Of a DNA stretch of 64,000 nucleotides, positions 1 to 14,600 are shown in pieces; position 1 is the stretch's first letter; each line of letters opens with the position of its first letter. Position numbers and translations under genes: made by a program. The notes beneath the pieces were generated by a model. It was not told the DNA's origin. It did not search any database and saw only the letters and a list, made by a program, of their open reading frames with translations. The DNA lies in the NCBI GenBank assembly GCA_933228675.1, contig OW121742.1, forward strand, positions 32,144,710 through 32,208,709, written 5' to 3'. Source of the stretch: Stomorhina lunata. Taxonomy: Eukaryota; Arthropoda; Insecta; Diptera; Rhiniidae.

Positions 1-1890
1 TACAAAGTTTTCTATAGAAAAATCTCTCTTACACAAATATTTCTCTACAAAAATCTCTTATACACAATTTTTTCTATGGGAACATCTCTTATATACAAAT
101 TATCCTCAAATTTTTCTACCAAAAATCTCTTATACACAAATTTTCTAAAGAAACATCTATTATTCACAAATTGTTCTATACAAAAATCTTTCATACAAAA
201 ATTTTTATGTAGAAAAATCTCTTATACACAAATTTTTCTATAGGAACATCTCTAATATACAAATTATCTACAAATTTTTCTACCAAAAATCTCTTATTCA
301 CAAATTTTTCTATAAAAAATCTCTAACACTCAAATTGAGAAACCTCTTATACACAATATGTTGTATAGGAAAATCTTTTATATACAAAATTTTTCTAGAA
401 AAATCTATTATTCACGAATTTTTCTGTAGAAAAATATATTATGCACAAATTTTTCTATAAATAAGTCTTTAATACACAAATTTGTCTATACAAAAGCCTC
501 TTGTACAAAAATTATTCTATAGAAAAATCTTTCATACACAAATTATTCTATAGAAAAATCTCTTATACACAAATTATTCTATAGAAATATCTATTATACA
601 CAAATTTGTCTACATACAAATCTTTTATACTCAAATTATTTTATTGAAAATCCCTTATACACAGATGTTTCTATAGAAAATCTCTTATACACAATTTTTT
701 CTATAGAAAATCTCTTAAACACAAATTGTTCTATAGAAAAATTTTTCATACACAAATCTTTTATACACAAATTTTTCTGTAAAAAAATCTATTGTACACA
801 AATTTTTCTATAAACAATTTCTTATATTCAAATTTGTCTATAGAAAAATCTCTTATACATAAATTTTTCTTTAGAAAAATCTCTTATACAAAAATTTTTC
901 TTTAGAAAAATCTCTTATACACAAATTATTTTAGTGAATTCTATTATACACAAAATTTGTCTATATAAAAATCTTTTTTACTCAAATTTTCGATAGAAAA
1001 TCTCTTATACACAAATTTTTCTGTATAAGATCTCTTATACACAAATTTTCTATAGAAAGTCTTTTATATACAAATTTTTATTATGGAAAAATCTTCTATC
1101 ACAAATTTTCTATAGAAAAATCATTCATACACAAATCTCTTATACAAAAATGTTTAGAAAGAAAAATCTATTATACACAAATGATTCTTTAGAAATTTAT
1201 ATTATGCACAAATTTGTCTATAGAAAAATCTTTAATACAAAAATTTTTCTTTAGAAAAATCTATTATTCACAAATTTTTCTGTAGAAAAATCTCTTATAC
1301 ACAAATTTGTCTACAGAAAAATCTTTTATACAAATATTTTTCTATAGAAAAATCTCTTATACACAAATTTGTCTATGTATAAATCTCTTATACACAATTT
1401 TTTTTATGGAAAATTCTATTATAAACGAATTTGTCTATAGAAAAATCTCTTATACTCAAATTTTTCTATAGAAAATTCTATAATTCCCAAATTTTTCAAG
1501 AGAAAAATCTTTCATGCAAAAATTTTTGTATAGAAAAATTTCTTATAATTTTTCTACAGGAAAATCTCTTATATACAAATTTGTCTATAAACAAATCTCT
1601 TTTACAGAAATGTTTCTACAGAAAAATCTCTTATACATGAATTTTTCTATAGAAACCTCTTTTACATACAAAATTTTAAATAGAAAAATCTCTTATTCAA
1701 AGTTTTTGGTAGAAAAGCTTTCATACACAAATTTTTCGATAGAAACATCTCTTATATACTTTTATTTATATAGAAAAATCTCTTATATACAATTTTTTCT
1801 ATAGAAAAATATCTAATAAACGAATTTTTTTTATAGAAAAATGTGTTACCATAAAAATCGGTTATACAAAACATTGTTATAGAAAATTTT
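1..1890. repeat. Satellite array R1 (31-bp period)
   Basis: Degenerate tandem array, cut by the window edge. The unit combines the core TTTTTCTATAGAAAAA with the spacer TCTCTTATACACAAA (in + orientation) and has a period of about 31 bp. Many units are divergent or one to three bases short. It lies in the intron 3' of E18. The same unit appears reverse-complemented in R2, with one main difference (TCTC versus TCTG). Confidence 0.95.
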
Positions 1891-2491
1891 TTGTTTATAT
1901 TAAATCATGATATATAGAAGCTCCTGTGAATACCCCTAATTGAATTTTTAAGGTAAAAAGAAAACAAAGTTAATAAAGAAATTTTCTTAACACGTGTCCT
2001 TGTATTGCGTATGATTAATATTATTTTTGTTTGAATTAAAATTAAAATCATGCGCCATGTTATACTTCATGTGACATTATCTGATCTAGTCAGCAAAATT
2101 ACATACAAATATAGAAAGTTAATTATGTGTATAAATTAAAAATCATTCCCTTTTTAAAATATTTATTTTTCTACTTGTTATTTCTTTCAAGTAATTTCAA
2201 TTCTTTAGGAAACTTCAAATGTCCTCCATAAAGTCACATAAACATATACTTAGAAGGTATGCAGGAACGTGCATGAATTTTCAAATAGATATTTATGTTA
2301 TTTATACTCTTATATATACTTTTTTTTTTTTAAATACACATGTAATATTTTTATATGATAATTTGATTCTTTTTAAAGAAAATATATAAGAAAAATTCAC
2401 TACAAAAGAAATGCCTACCACTACAAAATAGCACACACACATACACACACACACAATAACAATAAGTAACACAGAAAGAGGAAAAACTTAC
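1891..2491. other. Intron between R1 and E18
   Basis: AT-rich intron DNA with no gene seen. It contains a short CA-rich microsatellite (about 2428-2455). Confidence 0.7.
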
Positions 2492-2666
2492 TCTAACCGC
2501 TGGCACAACTTTATCCGGTCTTAGGCATTTCAATAGTATCATAGCCAACATCTCATCAATCTGATCATATGGTGGCGGATATTCAGCTTCTTCCGGTGAT
2601 GACAAATCATAATATTTCTTCCATTCCTCTAGATTTTTTTCAAAGTTTTTATAAAAATTTTCCAAA
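2492..2666 (-). CDS. Dnah3-like: Dynein exon E18: AAA6
   Basis: This exon is one base plus 58 codons. The leading T completes glycine with E17 (GG+T). It reads LENFYKNFEKNLEEWKKYYD, then PPYDQIDEMLAMILLKCLRP and DKVVPAVR, matching the family element RCLRPDKxxPAVxEF. The acceptor is cacaatag and the donor AGA|gtaagt, in phase 0. This is the last exon in the window. The remaining AAA6 and C-terminal exons must lie left of position 1. It sits alone between two inverted copies of one satellite (R1 and R2). Confidence 0.94.
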
Positions 2667-5600
2667 CTATTGTGTGATATGCGATAGAGATGTTGATGAT
2701 GCCGATGATGATACAACATGCAAAGAAAAGAGCAACGAAAAAAGTTATATAAATGAAAACCACATTGTTGGCATTATTTGGCATAATTTCAAAAAAAAGA
2801 TTTTTCTTTCAGTTCGATTATACATTTGAAATGCTTATATCGCTTATTATATCATATATACGCTATTCACGAATGTTTGAAATTATTATCTCTTCAAAGA
2901 AGTTAGACGACGATGAGTAGAAGGAAAAAAATAATAAATTTCTTTTGCTTATTTTATAGATACTCGGTATTATTTACACTCATGAATTGTGTGTCATGTA
3001 ATATTTAAGTAGAAAAATAATGAATAATTCAATGAATTTTTGCATAAAAAAAATAATTTATCTCTAGAAAAATTTGTGTATAAAAGAATTTCTTATATAA
3101 AAATTTTTGTAGATCAGATTCTTCTATAGAAAGATTTGTGTATAACAGATTTTTCTATAGAAAAATTTGTGCATAACAGATTTTTCTATAGAAAAATTTG
3201 TGTATAACAGATTTTTCTATAGAAAAATTTGTGTATAACAGATTTTTCTATAGAAAAATTTGTGTATAACAGATTTTTCTATAGAAAAATTTGTATATAA
3301 CAGATTTTTCTATAGAAAAATTTGTGCATAACAGATTTTTCTATAGAAAAATTTGTGTATAACAGATTTTTCTATAGAAAAATTTGTGTATAACAGATTT
3401 TTCTATAGAAAAATTTGTGTATAACAGATTTTTCTATGGAAAAATTTGTGTATAACAGATTTTTTTATAGAAAAATTTGTGTATAACAGATTTTTTTATA
3501 GAAAAATTTGTGTATAACAGATTTTTCTGTAGAAAAATTTGTGTATAACAGATTTTTCTGTAGAAAAATTTGTGTATGACAGATTTTTCTATAGAAAAAT
3601 TTGTGTATAACAGATTTTTCTATAGAAAAATTTGTGTATAACAGATTTTTCTATAGAAAAATTTGTGTATAACAGATATTTCTATAGACAAATTTGTGTA
3701 TAACAGATTTTTCTATAGAAAAATTTGTATATAACAGATATCTCTATAGACAAATTTGTGTATAACAGATATTTCTATAGACAAATTTGTGTATAACATA
3801 TTTTCCTGTAAAAAAATTTGTGTATAACAGATTTTTCTATAGAAAAATTTGTGTATAACAGATTTTTCTATAGAAAAATTGTGAAAAATATATTTTTCTG
3901 TAGAAAAATTTGTATATAACATATTTTTCTATAGATAAATTTGTGTATAACAGATTTTCTACAGAAAAATTTGAGTATTTCTGATTTTTCAATAGAAAAA
4001 TTTGTGTATAACAGATTTTTCTGTAGAAAATTTGTATATAACAGATTTTTCTATATAAAAATTTGTGTATAACGGATTTTTCTATAGAAAAATTTGTGTA
4101 TTATATATTTTTGATATAGTTTGTGTATAACAGATTTTTCTATAGAAAAATTTGTGTATAAAAGATTTTTCTATAGAAAAATTTGTTTGTAACAGAATTT
4201 TCTATAAAAATATGATTTTTCTTTAGAAAAATTTATGTATTTCAGATTTTTTAATAGAAAAATTTGTGTTTAACAGATTTTTCTGTAGAAAATTTGTATA
4301 TAACAGATTTTTCTATAGAAAAATTTGTGTAAAATAGATTTCAATACAAAAATTTGTTTGTCTGTAGAAAAATTTGTGTATAACAGATTTTTCTATAGAA
4401 AAATTTGTGTATAACGGATTTTTCTTTAGAACAATTTGTGTGTTATATATTTTTGCTATAATTTGTGTATAGCAGATTTTTCTATAGAAAAATTTGTGTA
4501 TAAAAGATTTTTCTATAGAAAAATTTGTATATACAAGATTTTTCTATAGAAAAATTTGTTTGTAACAGATTTTTCTAAAGAAAAATTTGTTTATAACAGA
4601 ATTTTCTATAAAAATATTTGTGTTTAACAGAAGTTCTATAGAAAAATTTGTGTGTAACAGATTTTTCTATAAAAAAATTTGTATATAACAGATTTTTCTA
4701 TAGAAAAATTTAAGTATTTCAGATTTTTCAATAGAAAAATTTGTGTATAACAGATTTTTCTATAGAAAATTTGTATATAACAGATTTTTCTATAGAAAAA
4801 TTTGTGTAAAATAGATTTCAATACAAAAATTTGTTTGTCTGTAGAAAGATTTGTGTATAACAGATTTTTTTTATAGAAAAATTTGTGTATAACAGATTTT
4901 CTACAGAAAAATTTGTGTATTTCAGATTTTTCAATAGAAAAATTTGTGTATAACAGATTTTTCTGTAGAAAATTTGTATATAACAGATTTTTCTATAGAA
5001 AAATTTGTGTATAACGGATTTTTCTTTAGAAAAATTTGTGTGTTATATATTTTTGCTATAATTTATAGAACAATTTTTGAACAACAGATTTTTCTATGCA
5101 AAAATTTGTGTATAATAGATTTTTCTATAGAAAAATTTGTGTGTAGAAGATTTTTCTATTAAAAAATTTGTGTATAACAAATTTTTCTATAGAAAAATTT
5201 GTGTATAGAAAATTTTTGTTATTGAAAAATTTGTGTATAACAGATTTTCCTATAGAAAAATTTTTGTATAACGGATTTTTCTATTAAAAAACATTTGTAT
5301 CACAGATTTTTCTTTAAAAAAATTTGTGTATCACTGATATTTCTGTAGAAAAATTTGTGTAAAACAGATTTTTTTCGAGAAAAATTTGTGTATAACATAT
5401 TTCTCCACCACAAGAAATATATAAGACTCTTTATCTTTGAGTTCCTCTTGCATTATTGAAATGTCTTTAACTCTGAATCTCAAGAAACTTCTTAATTATA
5501 AAATACTTATATAATAACTTTTCATTGTGAGCTTTTCCCTAAACAAAGTCATTGTCATTTGCTTATCAATTTGTTTTCAAGTTAATTGTCATAGTATACA

Positions 5601-8600
5601 AAATACATAATTTTAAAGTCAGCACTTTAATTTCGAATGGAATTTCTTTAAAAACCATTTAATTAATTAATTTTTTACACAACAATATTACTTGTGCTAA
5701 GCACTAAATTCTTGTACAGTGCATTTGGGAATAACCCAGCAAACATACATTATCTCAAACCTAACTTCTTTCATACTTACACCTATAATTACATAGCGTT
5801 TTTAATGAATTTTAACTAAAAATTACTATTTTGAAAATTGACTATTTATAGAAAATTTTTCGAAAATTTACGTTTTATAGGAAATTTTTCGAAAATTGAC
5901 TATTTATAGGAAATTTTTCGAAAATTGACTATTTATAGGAAATTTTTCGAAAATTGACTATTTATAGGGAATTTTTCGAAAATTGACTATTTATAGGAAA
6001 TTTTTCGAAAATTGACTATTTATAGGAAATTTTTCGAAAATTGACTATTTATAGGGAATTTTTCGAAAATTGACTGTTTATAGGAAATTTTTCGAAAATT
6101 GATTATTTTTAGGAAATTTTTCGAAAATTTACTATTTATAGGAAATTTTCGAAAATTGATTTCTCATAGGAAATTTTTCGATAATTTACAATTTATAGGA
6201 ATTTTTCGAAAATTTACTATTTGTAGGAAATAACTATATAATAACCATTTATAGGAAATTTTTTGAAAATTGACTATTTATGGGAAGCTTTTCGAAAATT
6301 GACTATATATAGAAAATTTTTCGAAAATTGACTAATTAAAGGAAATTTTTCAAAAATTGACTATTTATAGAATATTTTTCGAAAATTAACTATTTATAGA
6401 AAATTTTTCGAAAATTGACTAATAAAAGGAAATTTTTCAAAAATTGAGTAATTAAAGCAAATTTTTCGAAAATTTACTATATGGGAAATTTTTTGAAAAT
6501 TGTTATTTTATAGTTATTTCCTATAAATAATAGGAAATAACTATATAATAACTATTTATAGGAAATTTTTTTAAAATTGATTCTTTGTAGGAGGTTTCTC
6601 GAAAATTAACTATTTATAGAAAATTTTTCGAAGATTAACTATTTATAAAAAAAATTTTTGAAAATTTATTATTTATGGGAAATTTTTCGAAAATTGACTC
6701 TTTATAGACATTTTTTTTAATTAACTATTTATAGAAAATTTTTTCGAATATTTTTCAAAAATTTACTTTTTCAAGCAAATTTTTCTAAAATTTCCTATTT
6801 ATTGGAAATTTTTCAAAAATTAGCTGTTTATAGGATATTTTTCGAAAATTGACTATTCAAAGAAAAATTTTTGCAATTATACTGTTTATAGGAAGTTTTT
6901 CGAAAATGGACTATTTATAGGAAATTTACGAAAGTTCAGAAAATTTTCTATAAAAATAGTAAATTTTCAGAAAATTTCCTGTAAAGTAGAAAATTTTCAG
7001 AAAATTTCCTGTAAAGTAGTAAATTTTCAGAAATTTTCCTATAAAAATAGTAAATTTTCAGTAAATTTCCTATAAAAATAGTAAATTTTCAGTAAATTTC
7101 CTATAAAAATAGTAAATTTTCAATAAATTTCCCATAAAAATAGTAAATTTTCAGAAAATTTCCTATAAAAATAGTAAATTTTCAGAAAATTTCCTATAAA
7201 AATAGTAAATTTTCAGAAAATTTTCTATAAAAATAGTAAATTTTCAGAAAATTTCCTATAAAAATAGTAAATTTTCAGAAAATTTCCTATAAAAATAGTA
7301 AATTTTCAGAAAATTTCCTATAAAAATAGAAAATTTTCAGAAAATTTCCTATAAAAATAGTAAATTTTCAGAAAAATTTCTATAGAAATAGTAAATTTTC
7401 AGAAAATTTCCTATGAAAATAGTAATTTTTCAGAAAATTTCCTATAAAAATGGTAAATTTTCAGAAAATTTCTTATAAAAATAGTAAATTTTTAGAAAAT
7501 TTCCTATAAAAATGGTAAATTTTCAGAAAATTTCTTAAAAAATTAGTAAATTTTCAGAAAATTTCCTATAAAAATAGTAAATTTTCAGAAAATTTCCTAC
7601 AAAAATAGTAAATTTTCAGAAAATTTCCTATAAAAATATTAAATTTTCAGAAAATTTCCTATAAAAATAGTAAATTTTCAGAAAATTCCTTATGAAATTA
7701 GTAAATTTTCAGAAAATTTCCTGTAAAAATAATAAATTTTCAAAAATATTTCCTATAGAATCAGTAAATTTTCAGAAAATTTCCTATAAAAATAATAAAT
7801 TTTCAGAAAATTTAAAAAAATAATACATTTTAAAATTGTTTGTGGTCAATTCTCGAAAATTTTCCTGTATACAGTCAGTATTCGAATAATTTGCTATAAA
7901 TAGTTAATTTTCAAAAAATTTTCATAAAGTTTCTTATAAATTGTGAATTTTCAAAAAATTTCCTATAAGTAGTCAATTTTCGAAAAATTTCCTGTAAATA
8001 GTCAATTTTCGAAAAATTTCCTATAAATAGTCAATTTTTTGAAAATTTCCTATATTTCTATTCTATAGGAATTTTTCGAAAATCTGATATTTTATAAAAT
8101 TGTCTTTATAAGGGAAATTTACTATGTATTTATTGCATGAGCTTTAAATGTGTTATATGGGATATATTTTTTCCTCCAATTCATAGATATTTCTTTCAAT
8201 GCTTTCAGTGGAATTATTTTTGCTACTAAATCTATGTGCATAAAAATGCTTAAATATTTTCTATGCAATTTAAAAAGCTTGTATATTCTATGCTGAGGAG
8301 CTTAAGCAAAAAAAGCTCTTTTCATTCATACAATAAAAGAAAATACGCTTGATTTTTTTTTCTCTTCGTTAGATGTTCCAAATAAATAAATACAATGTTG
8401 CTGCTTACCCTTTCAAGTTACTGGCCAGTACGACTTGCAGCCATGCCTTTTCAGGAAGCCAGCCGGGTGCTGGATTAGGTGGAATTGTTTGCAATCCAAC
8501 GCCTCCCGTTAAAAAGAACAACAAATGGGATTTATTTATTTTATTCTTCGTTTTTTTTTTAGTTTTTTGAGCAATTTTTGTAATTAAGCCAAAAAGAAGG

Positions 8601-11600
8601 AAAACAAAATTCAAGTCAAGAGCGTATGTATGTGTGTGTTACAATCAATGATGCAGGAGTCGGGCCGGTCAAGGGAAGAGAATACATTAAGAGTTAGATG
8701 TGGTAGATTATGAAGCATAAAATAGCATTTGCATTAAGGACCCCATCAAAATACACACAATTTTTGTTTATTTTTTTGTATTTTCGGAGATACATGAAAA
8801 TATAAAGAAAAGAAAAATTTATAATGGCATAAAGTCAAAAATAAAATTAATTGAAGTGTAGAGGAGGATAATGAAAATAATGTAAGGAAACAAAAAAGGA
8901 ATTATTTAATGTAAAGTACATTTTAATAATAGAAGTGATGATGAGTAATGAGTTTAAGGAATATTTATAAAAAAAAATTGTGGGGTTTGCAAATATAAAT
9001 TATGATTAAGGAATTTAAATTTGGAGTGGTCTTTAGTTAAAAGACAAATCAGTATTTTATAATCCCACAATCTCATCATTATCCAAAACTACTTAAATAA
9101 TAAAAAAAAACTAAATTCCTCTTACCCTTGACATCATTATACCCAAACACATGACCAACGATATAACCAATTTATCTTTCTCGAATAGCGAACGACACAC
9201 ATTCTGATAAATTGATTTCGTAAAATAATTATTTAAATGATCCAAACGTTCGAGCAGGTCCGTTGATTTCGGTGCCTTCGTAATGGCATTCACAAATAGA
9301 TTGAGAAACCAGCCCAAAGAGTATTGATACATGGGATCAATATTTGCCAATTCACTGATGCAAAAAAACAATATGGCCGAGTGTTTGGCTACGGGAACAT
9401 AACGTTGACGCGCTTCATCAATTTCCGCCTCAGTAGCGACTGCTATAATTTGTTTCTCTTGAATTTGTGCAGATAAGATTTTGCTTGATGACAAAATGTT
9501 AATGGCATTTTCATCTTCCAATACATTGCCTTCGGATGTCGAGAGTACCTGGATGCATAAAGATAGCAGATAAATTATTTGGAGAAAAAATGGCAGAAGA
9601 TATAAAGACAGACATATTCATACAAAAAAAAAAGGATATCTCATATATGCATGTGAGTGTCAGGATGTGTCTGCATATGAATTGGTGTTTTTATTTGGTT
9701 ATGTACAAATTTCTGGGGGAATAAAAATGCTATAGAAAAAACTACTATTTACTTAAAAAATATGAATGGAAATCGTAATGACTATTGAAGAATGATGAAA
9801 ATACTGAGTAAAAACTGATTAGAGAAAAGAGATTTTTTGAAAATTGACTTTTATAGGAAATTTTTCGAAAATTGACTTTTAATAGGAAATTTTTCGAAAA
9901 TTGACTATTTATAGGAAATTTTTTGAAAATTGACTATTTATAGAAAATTTTTCGAAAATTGACTTTTAATAGGAAATTTTTCGAAAATTGACTATTTATA
10001 GGAAATTTTTCGAAAATTGACTATTTATAGAAAATTTTTCGAAAATTGAATATTTATAGGAAATTTTTCGAAAATTGACTATTTATAGAATATTTTTCAC
10101 AAATTGACTATTTATATGAAATTGTTAAAAAATTTACTTTTTAAAGGAAATTTTTCGAAAATTGACTATTTATAGGAAATTTTTTTCGAAAATTGACTAT
10201 TTATAGAAAACTTTCGAAAAATGGCTATTTATAGGAAATTTTTGAAAATTGGCTGTATATAGAATATTTTTCACAAATTGACTATTTATGGGAAATTGTT
10301 CAAAAATTTACTTTTTAAAGGAAATTTTTCGAAAATTGACTATTTATAAAAAATTTTTCAAAATTTGACTATTTATAGGAAATTTTTCGAAAAATGACAT
10401 TTATAAGAAATTTTTCAAAAATTGACTATTTATAGGAAATTTTTCGAAAATTTACTATTTATAGGAAATTTTTTTAATAAATGACTATTTATAGGAAATT
10501 TTTCAAAAATTTACTATTTATAGGAAATTTTTCGAAAATTGACAATTTATAGGAAATTTTTCAAAAAAAGACTATTTATAGGATATTTTCTAAAAATTCT
10601 ACTATTTAGGCAAATTTTTCAAAAATTGATTATTTAAGAAAATTTTTTTATAGGAAATTTTTTCGAAAATTGACTGTTTATAGGAAATTTTTAAAAAATT
10701 TACTATTTATAGGAAATTTTTCGTAAATTGACTATTTATAGAAAATTTTTCCAAAATTGACTGTTTACAGAAATTTTTTTGAAAACTGACTGTTTATAGG
10801 AAATTTTTAAAAAATTTACTATTTATAGGAAATTTTTCGAAACTTGACTATTTATAGCAAATTTTTCAAAAACTGATTATTTAAAGAAATTTTTTTTATA
10901 GGAAATTTTTTCGAAAATTGACTATTTATAGGAAATTTTTCGAAAATTGACTATTAATAGGAAATTTTTCGAAAATTGACTATTTATAGGAAATTTTTCG
11001 AAAATTGATTATTTATAAGAAATTTTCCGCAAATTGACTATTTATAGGAAATTTTTCGCAAATTGACTATTTATAAGAAATTTTTCGAAAATTGATTATT
11101 TATAGGAAAATTTTCGAAAATAAATATTAATAGAAAATTTTTCGAAGATTTGCTATTTATAGGAAATTTGTCGAAAATTGACTTTTTATATGAAAATTTT
11201 TCGAAAATTGACTATTTATAAGAGTTTTTCGAAAACTGATAATTTTTGGAAATTTTTCGAGAATTGACTATTTGTAGAACATTTTTCGTAAATTGACTAT
11301 TTAAAGGAAATGTTTCGAAAATTGACTACTTATAGGAAATTTTTCGAAAATTAAATATTGAAAGGAATATTTTTCGAAAATTGAGTATTTATAAGAATTT
11401 TTTCGATAACTGAATAATTTTAGGAAAATTTTCTAAAATTGCCTATTTATAGGAAATTTTTCGAAAATTTACTATTTATAGGAAAAAAATAGCTTTTTAT
11501 AGGAAATTTTTCAAATATAGACTTTTTGTAGGAAATAATCGAAATATTACTATTTATAGAAAATTTTTCGAAAACTGACCCTTTATAGTTTTTTTTTTTA

Positions 11601-14600
11601 AATTTACTTTTTAAAGGAAATTTTTTGAAAATTGACTATAGGAAATTTTTCGAAAATAACTATTTATAGGAAATTTTTGGAACATTGACTATTTACAGAA
11701 AATTTACTATTTTAAGTAGTTTTTCGAAAATTTACCATTTATAGGAAATTTTTCAAACATTGACTATTTATAGGAAATTTTTCGAAAATTTACTTTTTTT
11801 TAGGAAATTTTTCGATAAATGATTATTTATATAAAATTTTTCGAAAATTAACTATTTGTAGGAAATTTTTGAAAATTGTCTTTTTATATATAGGAAATTT
11901 TTCAAAAATTGACTATTTATAAGAAATTTTAAAAATTTTTGTAAAGGCAATCTTTCGAAAATTGTCTATTTACAGAAATGTTTTCGAAAATTTATTATAG
12001 TTTTTTTTGAAAATTTTCTATTTTAATAGAAACATTTTCGAAATTGTTCTATTTTATAATTTTTTTTTCGAAAATTTTTTATTTTTCTGTTTTTTACGGT
12101 TTGTTGTTTCTGATCCTAAATATTCTGACCATTTTTAAACTATCCCGAGTATAACATCTGTGTTACCTCCAGTATTTGATAGAAATTTCTGAAAAATATT
12201 TTAAATATTCATGTGCTCAGCTTTAAGAAAAATATAAAGTGATATGACGATATTTACTATTTTTTAATTAACAAGGAAAAAGAATCAACAATTTTTATTA
12301 AGTTTTATCTCAATAACAAGATAAATCGAGTGAAAGATGATCGAACGGATTGTAAAATATTTGTACAGATGCAGTTTAAAGTAATTACGGAAATTAAATG
12401 GACATCAATGGCTAAAGAGGATTATTACTCAAATATAATTGTATTAAAATAGATTTTCTTTATTGGTAGAAAATATGTTTTTGGTAATTACTATAAAAGC
12501 AATTTTCTTTAAAAACAAAAAAAATAAGAAATTTAATATTCATTTCAATTTATTGCCAGTTGCAACCTGTTAAAATTTATGTATTTTTAAATATTTAAAT
12601 TTTTGTGTTTATTTATAATTTCTACTTTATACAACAGATTCTCGTTTATATTTTGCTTAAATTAATTTTTAAAACTGAAAAACTGCAAACTAGAAAAAAA
12701 AGAAATCACAATTGGCTGCAGAAAACCAAAAAATGGAATGAAAATTAAAACCCTATCAATACAATTTCCAGTTAATTGAATTGTCAAGAACACATGAAAA
12801 TAATAAAAATTAATAAGTTTTCATGTCCCGAAGCTCTAAAAAGATAAAACACAACTTAACGAATATAAAATGAGATTCATGTATTTTCCTCTTTATTAGT
12901 TTATGGATTTGAATCGAAATAGTTTAAGTTTAAAGGAAATAGAAAAGACAAGATAGAATATAATAGTCAATTTTCAGAAAATTTCCTATAACAATAGTAA
13001 ATTTTTGAAATATTTCCTATAAAAATAGTAAATTTTTGAAAAATTTCTTATAAATATTAAACTTTCAAAAAATTTCCTATAAATAGTCAATTTTCGAAAA
13101 ATTTCCTACAAATAGTCAATTTTCCAAAATTTTCCTATAAATAGTCAATTTTCCAAAAATTTCCTATAAATAGTCAATTTTCCAAAAATTTCCTATAAAT
13201 AGTCAATTTTCGAAAAATTTCATATAAATAGTCAATTTTCGAAAAATTTCGTATAAATAGTCAATTTTCGAAAAATTTCGTATAAATAGTCAACTTTCGA
13301 AAAATTTCCTATAAATGTCAATTTTCGAAAAATTTCCTATTAATAGTCAATTTTCGAAAAATTTCCTATTAATAGTCAATTTTCGAAAAATTTCCTATAA
13401 ATAGTCAATTTTCGAAAAATTTCCTATAAATAGTCAATTTTCGAAAAATTTCCTATAAATAGTCAATTTTCGAAAAATTTCCTATAAATAGTCAATTTTC
13501 GAAAAATTTCCTATAAATAGTCAATTTTCGAAAAATTTCCTATAAATAGTCAATTTTCGAAAAATTTCCTATAAATAGTCAATTTTCGAAAAATTTCCTA
13601 TAAATAATCAATTTTCGAAAAATTTCCTGTAAATAGTCAAGTATCGAAAAATTTCCTATAAATAGTCAATTTTTGAAAAATTTCCTGTAAGTAGTAAATT
13701 TTTTAAAAATTTCCTATAAATAGTTAATTTTCGAAAAATTTCTTATAAATATTAAACTTTCAAAAAATTTCCTATAAATAGTCAATTTTCAAAAAATTTC
13801 CTATAAATAGTCAATTTTCGAAAAATTTCCTATAAATAGTCAATTTTCGGAAAATTTCCTATAAATAGTCAATTTCGAAAAATTTCCTATAAATAGTCAA
13901 TTTTCGAAAAATTTCCTATAAATAGTCAATTTTCGAAAAATTTCCTATAAATAGTCAATTTTCGAAAAATTTCCTATAAATAGTCAATTTTCGAAAAATT
14001 TCCTATAAATAGTCAATTTTCGAAAAATTTCCTATAAATAGTAAATTTTTGAAAAATTTCCTATAAATAGTCAAAAGTCGAAAAATTTCCTATAAATAGT
14101 CAATTTTCGAAAAATTTCCTATAAATAGTTAATTTTCGAAAAATTTCTTATAAATATTAAACTTTCAAAAAATTTCCTATAAATAGTCAATTTTCGAAAA
14201 ATTTCCTATAAGTAGTCAATTTTCGGAAAATTTCCTATAAATAGTCAATTTTCGAAAAATTTCCTATAAATAGTCAATTTTCGAAAAATTTCCTATAAAT
14301 AGTCAATTTTCGAAAAATTTCCTATAAATAGTCAATTTTCGAAAAATTTCCTATAAATAATCAATTTTCAAAAAATTTCCTGTAAATAGTCAAGTATCGA
14401 AAAATTTCCTATAAATAGTCAATTTTCGAAAAATTTCCTGTAAGTAGTAAATTTTTTAAAAATTTCCTATAAATAGTTAATTTTCGAAAAATTTCTTATA
14501 AATATTAAACTTTCAAAAAATTTCCTATAAATAGTCAATTTTCGAAAAATTTCCTATAAATAGTCAATTTTCGAAAAATTTCCTATAAATAGTCAATATT

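Noticed and set aside
1431..5162. Frames of 60-96 codons in R1 and R2
   Set aside because: Satellite read-through with a 31-bp period.
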